64,000 nucleotides of DNA, taken from assembly GCA_037957365.1 (NCBI GenBank), contig JARHVA010001473.1, positions 359,501 to 423,500 on the forward strand. Reading direction: 5' to 3'. Of this stretch, positions 10,450-25,710 are shown one piece after another. Origin of the DNA: Torreya grandis. Its lineage: Eukaryota; Streptophyta; Pinopsida; Cupressales; Taxaceae. Under the pieces are notes generated by a model. It ran no database searches, was not told the DNA's origin, and was given only the letters and a program-made list of their open reading frames with translations. Made by a program: the position numbers and the translations under genes. The first letter of the stretch is position 1. Every line of letters begins with the position of its first letter.

Positions 10450-11307
10450 AATGCATAAGAAGAGTTGATTGAGGATGGATGTGTTTTTTTCTAAAGGAAA
10501 TAAGATTAATTATTTCAAAGAAAGGCTCACAATCTAAGGAATTGAAATATTTAATTTCCATAGAAGGCTGTTCTAATGTCCTTTGGTGTTGGATTGCTAG
10601 GTGCAAAGGATTAACAACAAGAATAGTTAATGCATTAGATGGGTTAGAAGGTTAGCTCATTTTATTTTGGTGAGCAAGTGATATTTGATAGAATGGATTT
10701 TATGTACAAGAGGAGGGTTTATTTTGAATTAGGATAAGTCTACTTTGGAATGGAAAAAGGTATATAAGGCTGATTACCTTGAATAGATTGACTCCTCTAT
10801 CTTACTAGTTTCTCCTTTATGGATTGCATGGCTTGATCTTGCCTAAAAAATTAGTCCTCCTTGTACATAAGCTCTTTTCAATACCTATTCTACTAATTCA
10901 ACCTATTTATCTCCATTATTTGCTTCTTAAACTCCAACATTATCTCCCTAGCACTCTTGGATTTACTAGTAGAAAGATAATTAAGAGAGCTATTCGAGGT
11001 GATTCCATGAATAACATGAGCTTAATCAAAATAATATGAAGGAAAAAAATCTCCATACTGATCAAAAATGAAATTATACATAGTAAATATGATTTATTGA
11101 TGCACTGGGACTGCTTAACCAACTAGTTTAACTTGGAATTACCATTGGTGTTGATTGAAATACCTATAAAAGGCTGATTGATTAAAGAACACACCAATAA
11201 TTATTTAACTCCTTGGAAAAATTATCCCATTGAGTGTGCCAAAAACTTATGACACTTATATTTTCACCCTTGAGTATATGCTTATCTCTCCTCATCCAAG
11301 TGGAAAA
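10450..11307 (+). other. 3' part of element 1 internal region, no gene seen
   Basis: This continues element 1 after the chromovirus. Open frames of 60-80 codons on either strand show no family resemblance. The border with the 3' LTR must lie in here or at the right edge, because the matching left LTR starts outside the window. A purine-rich run near 11036-11047 is a weak candidate for its polypurine tract. Confidence 0.45.
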
Positions 11308-13659
11308 ATGGAGACATTCTCTTGCTGTGGGTGACAATATTGAGAAATGAATCTCTAGATAAGGGGCTAGCTCCCCTTGATGCACCTTTAAAGCTCTCTC
11401 TTTAACTTAATAATTGGATATGAAAAGGGATTTAAAATTTTTATTAAGAAACCAAATGGAGATACACCAATGTATAATGTCCTCCTAATTGACTGAAACT
11501 ACTACTTAAAGACAAACGAAGTGTTTCTCACACAAAACTCACAACTCAAAATTCATTATTACATCAATGTTTCATATGATAGATTTGAGAAGGTATATAA
11601 TTAGTAGGAAGGGAATGAATGATTCCAAAGAGGGATATAATCATGGACCACTTTTCAGATATCTCTACACTTAGAAAAGTATACTAGAAAAGACCTACAA
11701 TAATCTCCTTTCTGTAAATGGTAGACCATCAAGAGTACAAGCTAGAAAAGATAATCTTTCCCTAGATTAGACCAACAAGATTCAAGTCATTACCCAATAT
11801 TGTATCATATGAGTGGCAACAACACTTGTATATTTCTTCAAGATTCTTCAAGTACAAATCTAGCTAGAGTTTTCCCAATAACTAGTGGAGGCTACTAAAA
11901 CAAGCCAAAAGAATGCATATATATAGATTTTGAGAGAGAGGTCAAGTAAAGGAAGTTCAAGAGTCACTTAGTCATGTGTCCATATGCAAAAATTAGTTAC
12001 AATTGCATGTGGAAGAGAGGTGGGGTGAACTATGCGATGTTAGGAGGTCTACTTATTTGAAAATAGTTATAAGAATGGTGAAAAGTGGCATAAGACTTCA
12101 GAATTGACACAATAAATGGTTTCTATCAAAAATCATCTATGAGCATTCAAAACTAAAAATAGAAGAGTCGACATATAGTACTACTAAGGGAAATAGGACT
12201 TATGGTGATAGTTAGAAAATGCTTTTCCTAACTACTAGCCATCCTTTGGACACCTATGTTTGTTGATTTCATAGAAGCACTTTGATTTGGTCAACTAACA
12301 AAAATGACTCAAATCATCAACCTATCTATTTTGCGTATTTTATCTACACTAGATGTTTGGGATTCAACCATTTTTTACCTCCACATTTGCTCTCATGTTC
12401 CTGTCAAGTCTTTTTAAATCAATGGCTATTTTCCATAGTTTAAAATTGATGTTTGTGGGGCCTTCACCTTCCTTATTCATTTGGAACACTTTACTTAGAC
12501 TTAACATTCTTTTGGGCCTTTGTCAAGTGCTCTTTAACTATGGAAAATTCCCTCTTAATCATGAAAAGTTCCCTTTTGAGACCTCTTCATGGGAAACTTT
12601 TGCTTCAAAGGTGTCCTTCAAAAATATTTATCTTGGCCACTTTTCTCAAAAGAAATCCTTCAATTTTTTTGATTTTGACCATTTTTGTGGACAATTTTCC
12701 CAAAAAAATTCCTTTGGACTTTTTGTTTTGGCATTTTATCCTAAGATAATTCATTTAGATATTTGCATCAGGTCTTTTCCTTTGAGCTTTTTCTCAAAGC
12801 AAATCCTTCAGCTCCTTTTTTTGCATTAATTTCCTTGGGTTATCGAATGACCTTTCATTTTTTGAAAATGGACTGTTTGGTTCTTTGAAATGTTCTTTTG
12901 GGTTTCTTGAAGTGGACCTTAAAAAATCTGGAATGACCCTTTGATAATTTGAAAAATACCTTTCCTAAAAGGAAACACACCCTTCAGGGAAATCAAAAAG
13001 TACCATCGACTTTTCTAAAATGACCCCTTCAGCTTCTTATAAATGACCCTTCAGTAATTTCAAAAAAGAACCCCTTAGAAATATTGAAGTGTTCTTTAGA
13101 AAATTTGCAAGTGCTCCTTGGAAATTTTTCAAGTTCCCCTTTAGCTTTTTTAAATGACTCTTCAAAATTATTGCAAATGAACCTTCTGAAAGGAAAATAC
13201 CCTTTAGATTTTTTGAAATGTAGTTTTTGGCTTTTTTATTTGGTTCACTTCTTGAAAGAAAAAATATTTAATTTTTTTGAATAAGGCACCTTGCTTCAAA
13301 ATTAAATTTCGGAAAGATTGGGATGCACCTTTTGAAATTTATACATTTGAATAATTCTTTCAGACAAATTGCATGGATAATTTTCTTGAAAGACTTCTGA
13401 CCCCTAGCCCAAAAAGGATATCCTTCAGGGAAATTATTTTAGATAAAATCTCTGAGATAATTTCCAACACTTGAACAAAAAACCAAAAATAAAAAATTCA
13501 AAAGAAATAACATTTTTACATTTGCTATAGGTTTTATATAGAACACTTCTTTCGAATGAAACCTACATATTGGACCTAGCCAAAGGTATAGACTTAGGTG
13601 GCTAAGTTTTCTAATAGGGGTGCCCAATTTTCATCTAAAGGGCCAAAATTTGGTCAAAA
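11308..13659 (+). repeat. Element 1, 3' LTR (start uncertain)
   Basis: Direct repeat of the first 2327 bases of the window, with shared blocks throughout and the same end block (GGGGTGCCCAATTTT, then GGTCAAAA in place of GGTCAACA). The true start may lie up to about 270 bases further left. An open frame of 158 codons (12353-12829) overlaps this LTR; it is hydrophobic, matches no family I know and is not kept in the other copy. Confidence 0.72.
12840..13260 (+). repeat. Degenerate short-unit repeat, second copy
   Basis: The same array of CCCTT-plus-GAAATG units as in the left LTR near 1540-2030. Presence in both LTRs shows the array existed before element 1 inserted. Confidence 0.5.
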
Positions 13660-13662
13660 ATA

Positions 13663-16600
13663 TGTTCTTATTATTGGTGATGTGGCATTAATTTTTCATT
13701 AATGTCAAGGTCAAGATGGAGGTCATTAATGCCAAAATCAAAGTTAATGTCATACATGGTAAGGTGGTATGTGACACAGAATCTTGTGACAAAAGTGAAA
13801 TTGAAGGCAACCTATTGTCTCTATATTGAGGGAGAATTTGAAATAAACCTATTGTATTTATATTGAGAGAGAATTTTAAGGCAACCTAGTAATTATTTTG
13901 AGGTTGATGACATGTCAAGGTCAAGATCAAGATATAAGGTAAGCATACTTTTGAGAACTAGTCTTAAGGAACATTGTCATATCATGAGCATGTTTGTGAA
14001 GATGGTGGTATGGTAATATGGATACACACGTGTATGAGTGGTTGTTTAATAATTACAAATCATGAATATGAAGTTTTAAAACACTCAATAAAATTTCAAG
14101 GTAAACATTCAGGGGTATGGTCTTAAGCCTAAGCATGCAACTAGACTAGTCTTAGACTCTATCTAACCTAATGAGGTGTCTTGAGGTGTTATAATGAATT
14201 AAAATCATTGGTAGATCATGTGATAAGATTTTTGACACTATGTAAACATGTGTATTTGGTATATAATATTTTATAAGAGGTTTCTAAGATATTTCTTGGC
14301 TTCATCTTTGCTTAAAGAGATCTAGTGAGAAGACACAGGGTTGGTAGCATGATAAGGTGAGAAGTACAATGATTTTAAGAAGAATATTGGAAATATGTGA
14401 GAAAGGTATGAGGTTTTATGACATGATAATTATGTTTTTATAGTAGTACAAGAGGTTTTAAGGTGTGTTCAAGATCCAAGTATGGCTTATAGGTTTTAGG
14501 CATAATATATAAAGAGACCTAGTGTGGCCTAATGAGCAGTCAAGATTAGTTTCCAATGTGATAGATATCATGAGATAATTATAATATGTTTGATATGTTG
14601 TATCAAGTGTGTTTACCAATCTTGATTTCAAATTCTAAAGGAGAAAGAATGAAATGTGGTCTTGAGGTTTTATATGTGCACAAAATGAGGTATAGTAGAT
14701 TTGAGAAGAATTTTATTATGCTTATTAGAAATTTCAACCTTTTAATGATATCTTAATAAGTTCATGGAAGTTTTGGAAGTTTCCTATCTCAAATTTCCTA
14801 GTATTGGTTTTGAGGGGCAATCCTTTATGAATAATTGTTAAGAATGGAAGGTTGTCTAAACCCTCCTAAAACCTTCATAGTGGCCTAATAGGGAAGATCT
14901 TGTTATAAATGGATTATAATGGATTGGATGAACTATTTTTATGATTATATAATGTATAGGACTCTCCCAAATTTATCCAAGTGGAATTTATATGTCATAA
15001 GAGTGAGTGAAAACTACTGGAAAACCTTGTTTCTCAATTTTTTGAAGTAGTAGGTAGGGTTGACCAGGTCAAATCATGAAAATAATTGGAGGATGATGTG
15101 TGATACTTATATTTTATGATATTTTAAGTTAATTATTAGGTTATATACTTTAAATATGCTAAACTAGTCATGGAATTTGTCCCATTGCTAAAAAGGCCTA
15201 ATGAGGAAGATAGTGAGAAAACCAGATAAAAGTGAGAATGAGATTAGGGATAGGTTGAAATGGACTAGGAATGGATAAAAATAAATAGGTTTATATTTAA
15301 ATGTCTATATAAAATATACCATATGAATATAATATTTGGATATTCTCATAGACAAGTAGAAAGTTGCACTCAAAGTGACATGTCTAACACAGTGAGGCTT
15401 GTGTAGGGTGAAGACATGAGATTGGTCTGTGAGACCAATATTGATATTGAACCTTGTAATATATATTTAAATATTTTATAATTATTATTAAGGATAATAT
15501 AAAAATATTTTAAATTCATAAAAATGTTCACACAGGAGTTCTAAGTCTTGGTTTCCACGACTGTGTTTTGGAGCATTCAGACAATTTTCTGTGTTAATGA
15601 GAATGATGTTCCTGAGTCATTATACATAGATTTTAAGAATAAAATGCACATAAAGTTTTTATATAGGAATAATATGTTAATTTTAATTTATTTTATTCAT
15701 GATAAACTCTTATTAATGTGTGAAAAGTCAAAGGTTCTTGACTGGGTTTTGAAGCCTATTTGCAGTTTTGAGTGAGCATATTAAAGGGATCAGCTTGATG
15801 TCTTTTACACTATATGGTGAAGTATAATGGACATGGTGATGAAAATTATTTAATTTATTTTCTATAAATTTTATTTATTTATTAGGTTATGTGGTAACGT
15901 TTATTATATGCTTCAAATATTTGAGGCAAACTTTTTGACAGTGAGAAGGCCTAATTATGAGTAGACCTAATGGTATGGTTGAAGGAGTGAAATGAGATAA
16001 ATGATTTTTGGAACATAATGTGAGATTATAAAGGGTATAATTTAAGTTTTTATGAAGTTTTTCATAAATTTTTGGAGTCTCAAAGTGGTCAAGGTGAAAC
16101 GTGTGCCTTGAGAAGGCCTAATTGCATTAGGTCTCTATTAGGCCTAATGGTGATTTTGGTACTTATGGGTGGTGACCAACATATGTAATGGTTATTTAAC
16201 TTGTGAAAAATGGTTTTTTATATATCCAAATGGTTAAAAAAGTATTTAAAGTCTTATGTCCGACCAATATGGGTGAGAGCAAGAGTCAAGTATAAAAGGT
16301 CTAATATGCATAATTTGACTAGTTAGAATATTAAGGGAATGAACAAATGATATAAAGATTTTGAAATCAGTTAAAGGTATTAAATACCATAAAATATGTG
16401 TGTTTAATATGTCATTAAAGTCTAAAATTATTTTTTTAGATGATTATCAAGGTCATGTGACCTAATTCTACCAAGAAAAGGGTTAGTTGAGCAAATAAGC
16501 CTAATGGGCTATTTGAAAGAGGTAGAAGAGTGTGAAGAACAAAAAAAAGGGATAATAATTATTTGAGTGAGAAATATGTGTCAAAATGTGATTATAGGTT

Positions 16601-16969
16601 ATAGGTGGCTGATTTTTTAAATTTATCTAGGGGATTAGTGCCTCCTTGCAAGTTGGTGCTTGCTAAAGAATCAGTTGAATTGGTGCTTGACTAGTGAGGG
16701 GTTGGTGCTCCTTCTGGGGTTGGTGCCTCAATAAATATTGATTAATTAATTATAAGAATATATTAAAAGATTTTTTTCAATGTATTTTATCCCAATTTAG
16801 GGTTTACAACATATCTCTTATGTTCTTATGTTGTATGCTTTTGTAGATGCTTGTTTATGTAGTGGTTAATGTATGTATGTGAACAAATACTTCATGGATG
16901 ATAAGTGAAATTGAATGATTATTTTAAAGGCACTGATTCACCCCCATATTAGTATATGTACTTAAAAAA
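13663..16969 (+). repeat. Element 2, 5' LTR (about 3.3 kb)
   Basis: Starts TGTTCTTATTATTGGTG, like the 3' copy's TGTTCCTATTGTTGGTG, and ends in an A-run just before the primer site. It holds no protein. It is peppered with the six-base word CCTAAT and its complement ATTAGG (at least 15 by eye), including the 12-base palindrome ATTAGGCCTAAT near 16138. An open frame of 75 codons at 15548-15775 is not kept in the 3' LTR. Confidence 0.78.
15945..16150 (+). repeat. Cluster of CCTAAT/ATTAGG palindromic words in element 2 LTR
   Basis: Within 200 bases the words AGGCCTAAT, GACCTAAT, AGGCCTAAT, ATTAGG and ATTAGGCCTAAT follow each other. The cluster recurs at about 22260-22470 and 23680-23890 in the other LTR. 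Sirevirus LTRs are known for short palindromic repeats near the promoter; this may be an AT-decayed counterpart. Confidence 0.5.
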
Positions 16970-16971
16970 TT

Positions 16972-16983
16972 TGATATTAGAAT
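16972..16983 (+). other. Decayed tRNA-iMet primer site of element 2
   Basis: TGATATTAGAAT stands where related element 3 has an exact TGGTATCAGAGC, followed in both by a GGTCCTTT-like sequence. All four changes are G-to-A or C-to-T, again pointing to deamination. Confidence 0.7.
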
Positions 16984-17035
16984 AGGTCCTTTTAAGCAGG
17001 CCTAATATCCTAAAGGAAATCCTAATCAAGTAAAG

Positions 17036-18110
17036 ATGGCTAGTTAAGAACAAGGTGGTTTATCTACAAGCAAGGCTCTATTATTTAATGGATCTAATTA
17101 TGATTTTTGGAGTGTCAAGATGATAAAATATTTTATGTATCAATGTCATGGTGTTTTGAAATTATTTTTGGATGGATATAATACACCCCTATTCTTCCTA
17201 TAAATGTAGTAGGTAAGAAGGCTAGTGACAATAATTCAAAAGCAATTGATGGTATTATGTGTGGCCTATCAGAGGCATAACTTGTGAAGATGATGCACTC
17301 TATGTCTACTAAATAAATGTGGGACAAGTTGAATAATATCAATAAGGGATATTATAAGGTAAAATTGGTTAAGATTCAAATGTATAAAAGATAGTTTGAA
17401 ATCCTAAGGATGAATGAAGATGAGACCATTTCAACCTACTTGTTGAGGGTTGATGAAGTGGTCAACATCATAAGAGGCCTACATGAATAATTGAAAGAAT
17501 ATAATATTTTTCAAAATGTTTTGAGATCTATAACTCCTAATTTTGATTCTAAAGTATTTTCTATTGAAGAGATGCAATATCTAGATAAGGTAGAGATGGA
17601 TGGACTTCATGGCACCCTAATAACCTATGAGATGAGGAAAAGTGAAGGAAGACCTATAAATAAAGAATATTCATTCAATGTATAAAATAATTCAAAGGAA
17701 AAGAATACATAAGGTATGAAGGTCAAAGATAATGATGATTCTAATATTAATGATGATGAGTTGATATCTATGTTTGTAAGAAAATTAAAAAGAGGTTTAG
17801 GTAAATACAAGGGTAAAATTTTATTTAAATGCTTTAATTATGGAGAGATTGGACACTTTGATAATAAGTTACCTCATAAGATTGAGGAAAATGATGATGA
17901 AGATCATGATGATAATAAGTAGTACTATAAGTTTGATAAGAGAAATAAAATGTTTAGAAAGTATGATGACAAAAAGTTTTTCAAGAGTAAAAGAATCTTT
18001 TACCCCAAGGAAGACTACAACTCATCTAATGAGAGTGAGAGAAGTGATTTTGAGAGTGACCATGAAGGTGATGGTCCTAATGTCAATGAAGTTCTCTTCA
18101 TGTTTGAGGA
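17036..18110 (+). pseudogene. gag: Ty1/copia-type Gag of element 2
   Basis: From ATG 17036 the frame gives LLFNGSNYDFWSVKM, a typical start of copia Gag; one early frameshift follows. From about 17200 a single frame runs to 18966 with stops only. It has KLVKIQMYKRQFEILRM, then STYLLRVDEVVNIIRGL, VLRSITPNFDSKV, LHGTLITYEM and FVRKLKRGLGKYKGK, in family order. The first knuckle (FNYGEIGHF, near 17830) has lost Cys residues. An Asp/Glu/Ser-rich stretch follows (about 17885-18110). The layout matches Sirevirus-type Gag. It would form particles and bind RNA. Confidence 0.82.
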
Positions 18111-18966
18111 ATAAAACTATTCAAATTAAGAAGAGTCTATGTGGTTTGGAGGTGTTGTTGGTGATTCAGATGAAGAAGAAAATGAGGTGGACTTTGAGGT
18201 TGAGTTGATGAATGCTTTATAAGAACTAAAGATGGTGAAGAAGATAAATAAGGTGATGAGGTATCTTATCAAAGACTATGAGTATCAAATCAATTTTTTT
18301 GAAGATATATTGATAAAAAACTCTAAGGAATAATAATAAATAATCAAATAGTTGGAGACTCAAATTGAGATTGTGACTGCAAGCCTAAAGGATAAATAAG
18401 AAGAATGTGCAAGGTATGTAACTAAAGTGGATTCCTTAAAAGTTGAGTTATATCAGACATCAATTAAGGTGAAGACCTTTGTGAAGTTTAAAAAGAGTAC
18501 CAATGATCTAGATAACATCTTGAGTAGTCAAAAGACTGTTAATGGTAAAATAGGTCTTGGTTTCAATGGAGACCAAAATAAGGATACTAATGTGATCAAG
18601 AAGAATAATACCTTAAAGGTCAATGTTCAATCAAGTAAGAAGGGTGATGGAATAACGAATAATAATACTATTAGATAGTATACTAATATAAGGTATGCTA
18701 ATATTTTCAATGGTTATTGTTATTCATGTAACCAATTTGGTCATAAAACAAGGCATTGTAGAAGGCCCTCCAATAATTAATATGCTTGAAACTATGAGTA
18801 GAATAATTGATAAAGAGGTATGGGTAATGGTATGTTTATATGAAGAGGAATAGTGTGTTTTAATTGTCAAAAGTTTGGTCATATTGAAATTTTTTATAAG
18901 CATGTATTCTCAAGTCCAAACAAGAAAGTTGAGAACCCTAGAGTGCAAGAAAGAAGATAAAACAAT
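18111..18966 (+). pseudogene. Gag C-terminal part of element 2: helical linker and two more zinc knuckles
   Basis: In the same frame as Gag comes a helical, charged linker (about 18150-18480), then the SNDLDNILSSQ...GLGF motif (18500-18580) that in plant Sire-type copia proteins sits between Gag and protease. Two knuckles follow. CYSCNQFGHKTRHC (18718-18759) is a complete CCHC. CFNCQKFGHIEIFY (18856-18897) has Tyr for its last Cys. Instead of a protease, the frame then fades into non-coding sequence. Several stops interrupt it. Confidence 0.72.
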
Positions 18967-19765
18967 GAGTCGAAACCAAAGGTAGCTAAAGTGAATCATG
19001 ACCAATATACAATTCTAAGTGGATAGTTTTCCATGGTGAAGATAATTTAGATGCAAAAAAGTGCCAAAAATTCTCCCTATCAACTCAGATTGTGGATGAA
19101 GGAGTCAAGACAAATAGACAAAGTCAAAATATTGTTCAAATGGAGTTTAAAGTGGTTAATACAAAGAGGTTATTCAAGCCTAAGAGGATCATAATAAAAT
19201 TTTAGTCTAGTGAGGACATGGAGTTCTAGGAATCTCTTGAGTTTATGTTATTTTAGTACCCGATAGATGAGGTAAATCCATTAAGCTACATGGAGACACT
19301 CAGCCAGTGAAGAAAAGCATAAAGGATGCTTGGTCTTAGGGGGAACTTTATGTTCTTTATTGATATTCAAATCCAAATTTAGTCAATAGTCTATTGGAGG
19401 CATGAATTAAAGAGATGTGTTACAAATCATTTGTATGATGACTTGATCAAACCAAGTCACACTCATGATAGTGCCTAAATATCTCATGGAGATAAGGGGA
19501 GCATGGTCAGTGATTTTTGTGAGTTGAGTTCCTATTTGGTTGATCAAAGGAAGATGGATATTGTTTAGGTAAGAAATCATGTTTCAAGTCAAAGGAGAAA
19601 ATGGTAGATATCAAGATATGACCCTTTATCATTAATGTTAAAGGGGGAGAAAGTTTTAGTTTGGGAGAAAGGTTAGTTTGAAGAAGATCCAACTTAGAGA
19701 GACGTGAATGATCAAATTTGTTTAATTGTTTATCATCAATGACAAAGGGGGATATTATTGAGGTA
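18967..19765 (+). other. Element 2 3' untranslated region with four purine tracts
   Basis: No protein beyond short remnants (ECQ-like and VNTKRLFKPKR stretches that echo element 4). Four G-rich purine runs occur near 19337, 19493, 19640 and 19742; the last lies just before the 3' LTR. Repeated polypurine tracts upstream of the 3' LTR are a known Sirevirus trait. Confidence 0.6.
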
Positions 19766-20130
19766 TGTTCCTATTGTTGGTGTTGTGGAATTAATGTTGT
19801 CATTGATGTCAAGGTAAAGATGGAGGTCATTAATGTTAAATTCAAAGTTAATGTCATACATGGTAAAGTGGTATGTGAAAATGAGTATTATGACCAGAGA
19901 GGATTTGAAGGAAACCTATTATCTCTCTGTTGAGAGAGAATTTGAAGGCAACCTGGTAATTCTTTAGAGGTTGATGACATGTCAAGGTTAAGATCAAGAT
20001 ACAAGGTAAGTATACTTCTGAGCACATGTATTAAGGAACATTGCCATATCATGAACTTATGTGGGGAGATGGTGGTCTAGTAAGATGGATACACACATGT
20101 ATGAGTGGATGTTTAAGAATTCCCAATAAT

Positions 20131-20442
20131 GCATATGAAGTGTTGAAATACTTAGGAAAATTTCAAGGTAAACATTCATGGGTATGGTTTTAAGCCTAAA
20201 CATGCAGCCAAACTAGTCCTAGACTTTGCCTGACCTAATGAGGTGTCTTGAGGTGTTATAATGAATTAAAATCATTGGTATAACATGCATATGAAGTTTT
20301 TAAACACTCAATAAAATTTCAAGGTAAACATTCATGGGTATGGTCTTAATCCTAAGGATGTAACCGAACTAGTCCTAGACTCTGCCTAACCTAATGAGGT
20401 GTCTTGAGGTGTTATATTGAATGAAAATAATTGGTAGAGAAT
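20131..20442 (+). repeat. 156-bp tandem duplication in the element 2 3' LTR
   Basis: GCATATGAAG starts a unit at 20131 and again at 20287. Both units carry the AAACATTCATGGGTATGG and CCTAATGAGGTGTCTTGAGG blocks. The 5' LTR has one unit, so the copy arose after insertion. Confidence 0.8.
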
Positions 20443-21200
20443 GTGAGAATATGTTTGACACTATGTAAACATGTGTATAAGGTATATAAGCTTGTATAAG
20501 AGGAATATAGGTTAGTTCTTGGCATAGTCTTTGCTTAAAGAGATCTAGTGATAAGACACAGGCTTGGTAGCATGATGAAGTGAGAAGTCCAAGGATTGTA
20601 AGAAGAATATTGGTAGTGTGTGAGAAAGGTATGATGTTTTATGGCATGATAATTAGGTGTTGATATTGGTACAAGAGGTTTGAAGGTGTGTTCAAGATCC
20701 AAGTATGGCTTATAGAGTATACAAAGAGACCTAGTATGGCCTAATGAGGAGTCAAGTTCAATTTTCAATGTGATAGAGCTCATGAGAGCATTTTCAGAGG
20801 TGTGATAGGTTTTATCAAGTGTGTTTACCAATCCTAAGTTCAAATTTTGAAGGAAAAAGCATAAAATATGGCCTTGAGATTTTTTATGTACACCAAATGA
20901 GGTATAACAGACCCAAGAATAATTTTATTATTCTCATTGGCATATTTAACCTTTGCATGAGATAATAAGAATTTAATGAAGTTGGGAATGTTCCTAGATA
21001 AAATTTATTGGCATTGGTTTTGGATTTTAGTGGAAATCATTTATGAATGATTGTTAAGAATAGAAGGTAGTCTAAACCCTCCTAAAACCCTCATAGTGAC
21101 CCAATAAGAAGATATTTTTTGAAATGGATCAAAATGGATTATATGACCTAATTTTATGATTGTATCATGTATAAGACTCTCCCAAGTTTATCTAGGTGGT

Positions 21201-24130
<2,930 letters not shown>

Positions 24131-24682
24131 AATATAGGTGTGTTTAATGTTTCATGAAGTTATAATAGTTTATATATATATATATATAAAATTAACAAGG
24201 TCATATGACATAATTCTACTAAGAAAAGGGCTAGTTGAGTGAAGAGGCCTAATGGGCTATTTGAAAGAGATAGAAGAGTGTGTAGAAAAAAATAAGGGTA
24301 TCATCATAATTTTATTGATAAATAAGTGATAAAAGGTCCCATTTTGAATTTTTTGTGATGATTTACCTATGGGTTGGTGCCTCCTTGTAAGTTGGTGCTT
24401 TTTAGAGGACTAGTTGAGTTGGTGCTTGACTAGTGAGTACCTCACTAAATCTTGATTGATTTATTATAGTACTATATTAAAACATATTTTTTAGTGGGTT
24501 TTATACCCCTTGAGGGTTTACCATGTATATATTATGTTCTTATGTTGTATGCTTTTGTATATTCTTATTTATGTAGTGGTTAATGTATGTATGTGAATGA
24601 ATGCTTTATGGATGATAAGTGAAATTGAGTGATTGTTTTAAGGGAAATAATTCACCCCCCATCAGTATCTATAATTAAAAAA

Positions 24683-24840
24683 TTATTTATACCACAAATT
24701 AAATATATTAATACTTCCCCATCAAAAAATGTGAATTAATATAATCTATAAGAGAAGACAAGAGATCCTGAGAATAGACGATGAGAGACACTCAAGTCAA
24801 AAATACACTGATCATGAGATGAAGATATAGATTTAGATAA
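24683..24840. other. Junction between element 2 and the minus-strand copia fragment
   Basis: AT-rich sequence in which the copia frame fades. No target duplication for element 2 could be read with certainty; AAATA before the 5' LTR and AAATT after the 3' LTR are similar but not identical. Confidence 0.35.
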
Positions 24841-25710
24841 AAGTGATTTCCATTTCCCTATAAAAGGATTAGAATATGGATAAGGCACACAAATATATTT
24901 TTTTGTCAATACTATCTCTAATTATTCCATATTCTTAAAACATCTACTTTCATCATGGTTAGGACCACTACAAAAGTTACAAGGACCAACATTTTTCTTA
25001 TTTTGCTTAAAAGACTTTTTGTTTTTAGAATATTGAGGATTATATGTAGTGGTGTCTTTAGGTTTATTAAAGGATGTTTTATTCTATTTATATTTAGGTT
25101 AAGTTTTTCCTTTTGAGGTATTATCCACTAATGTATGTCTACAACTAGGCAAAACATTTCAATCCATTAATTTTGTTTACTCTCTAGTTAGTATTTCACA
25201 AAAATATTCAAAATAAGACCATTTTAATTCATCACCTAATGTATCCATCATAGTATTTAAGGAATATGAAAATACCTAGATGGTCATTTAAATTTTTAAA
25301 AAATCATGAAGATGTACTCTTTATCATGTTTATCCTTGTCACCATCTTTCAACTATGACCTAATAAATTTGAATTTTGCCAAGATTTCATCTATTGAGGG
25401 AAAATAAAATGGAGATAGAGAACTCAATTATGCATATAAATTTGACATTTTAAATTCATTTATTTTTCAAAATAGATTTTTAAATTTATCCCATACCTCT
25501 TTTGGCATTTTGGTATCTGCAATGTGAAAATGGAAACTATCTAAAACATTAAGGCCAATCAATCCAAAAGCTTCATCCTGATTGCAACCATATGCATATT
25601 TGTGATTTTTAGACATTAATTATATAGATTTTGTGTCATGAAAAATAATACATAATACATTTAATTGAAGGATTTTTTTCATTTTTGACTTTCAATCATG
25701 GTAATTTGTA
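24841..25710 (-). pseudogene. gag: Minus-strand Ty1/copia gag with intact CCHC knuckle
   Basis: Read on the minus strand from about 25700: a Gag frame with GLIGLNVLDSFHFHIADTKM, KEVWDKFKNLF, SIDEILAKFKFIRS and, one frame over, LNTMMDTLGDELKWSYFEYF. These fit the capsid of plant Ty1/copia elements. The knuckle CNFCSGPNHDESRC (24940-24981) has all four zinc ligands, remarkable among so many stops. A Lys-rich stretch precedes it. Nothing of protease or pol follows before element 2, so the element was cut here, probably by the insertion of elements 1 and 2. Confidence 0.75.

Larger units (their letters stand above)
1..13659 (+). mobile_element. Element 1: long-LTR retrotransposon without sense pol, split by a nested chromovirus
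   Basis: The first 2.3 kb recurs in direct orientation at 11308-13659, as expected of two LTRs. The left copy ends in AACA and is followed by a primer-site-like sequence, so the element reads on the plus strand. Removing the inserted chromovirus (4421-10444 plus one TTGCA) leaves an internal part of roughly 2.9 kb. It has no sense gag, protease, RT or integrase, only an antisense decayed frame. Large LTRs with a short internal part lacking pol are what is called a LARD-type non-autonomous element. The left LTR starts outside the window, so its full length and target duplication cannot be seen. Family unknown; membership in the Tat group of Ty3/gypsy is only a guess from the primer site. Confidence 0.68.

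Noticed and set aside
12353..12829. 158-codon hydrophobic open frame, possible membrane protein
   Set aside because: It lies inside an LTR, is not kept in the paired LTR copy and matches no family I recognise.
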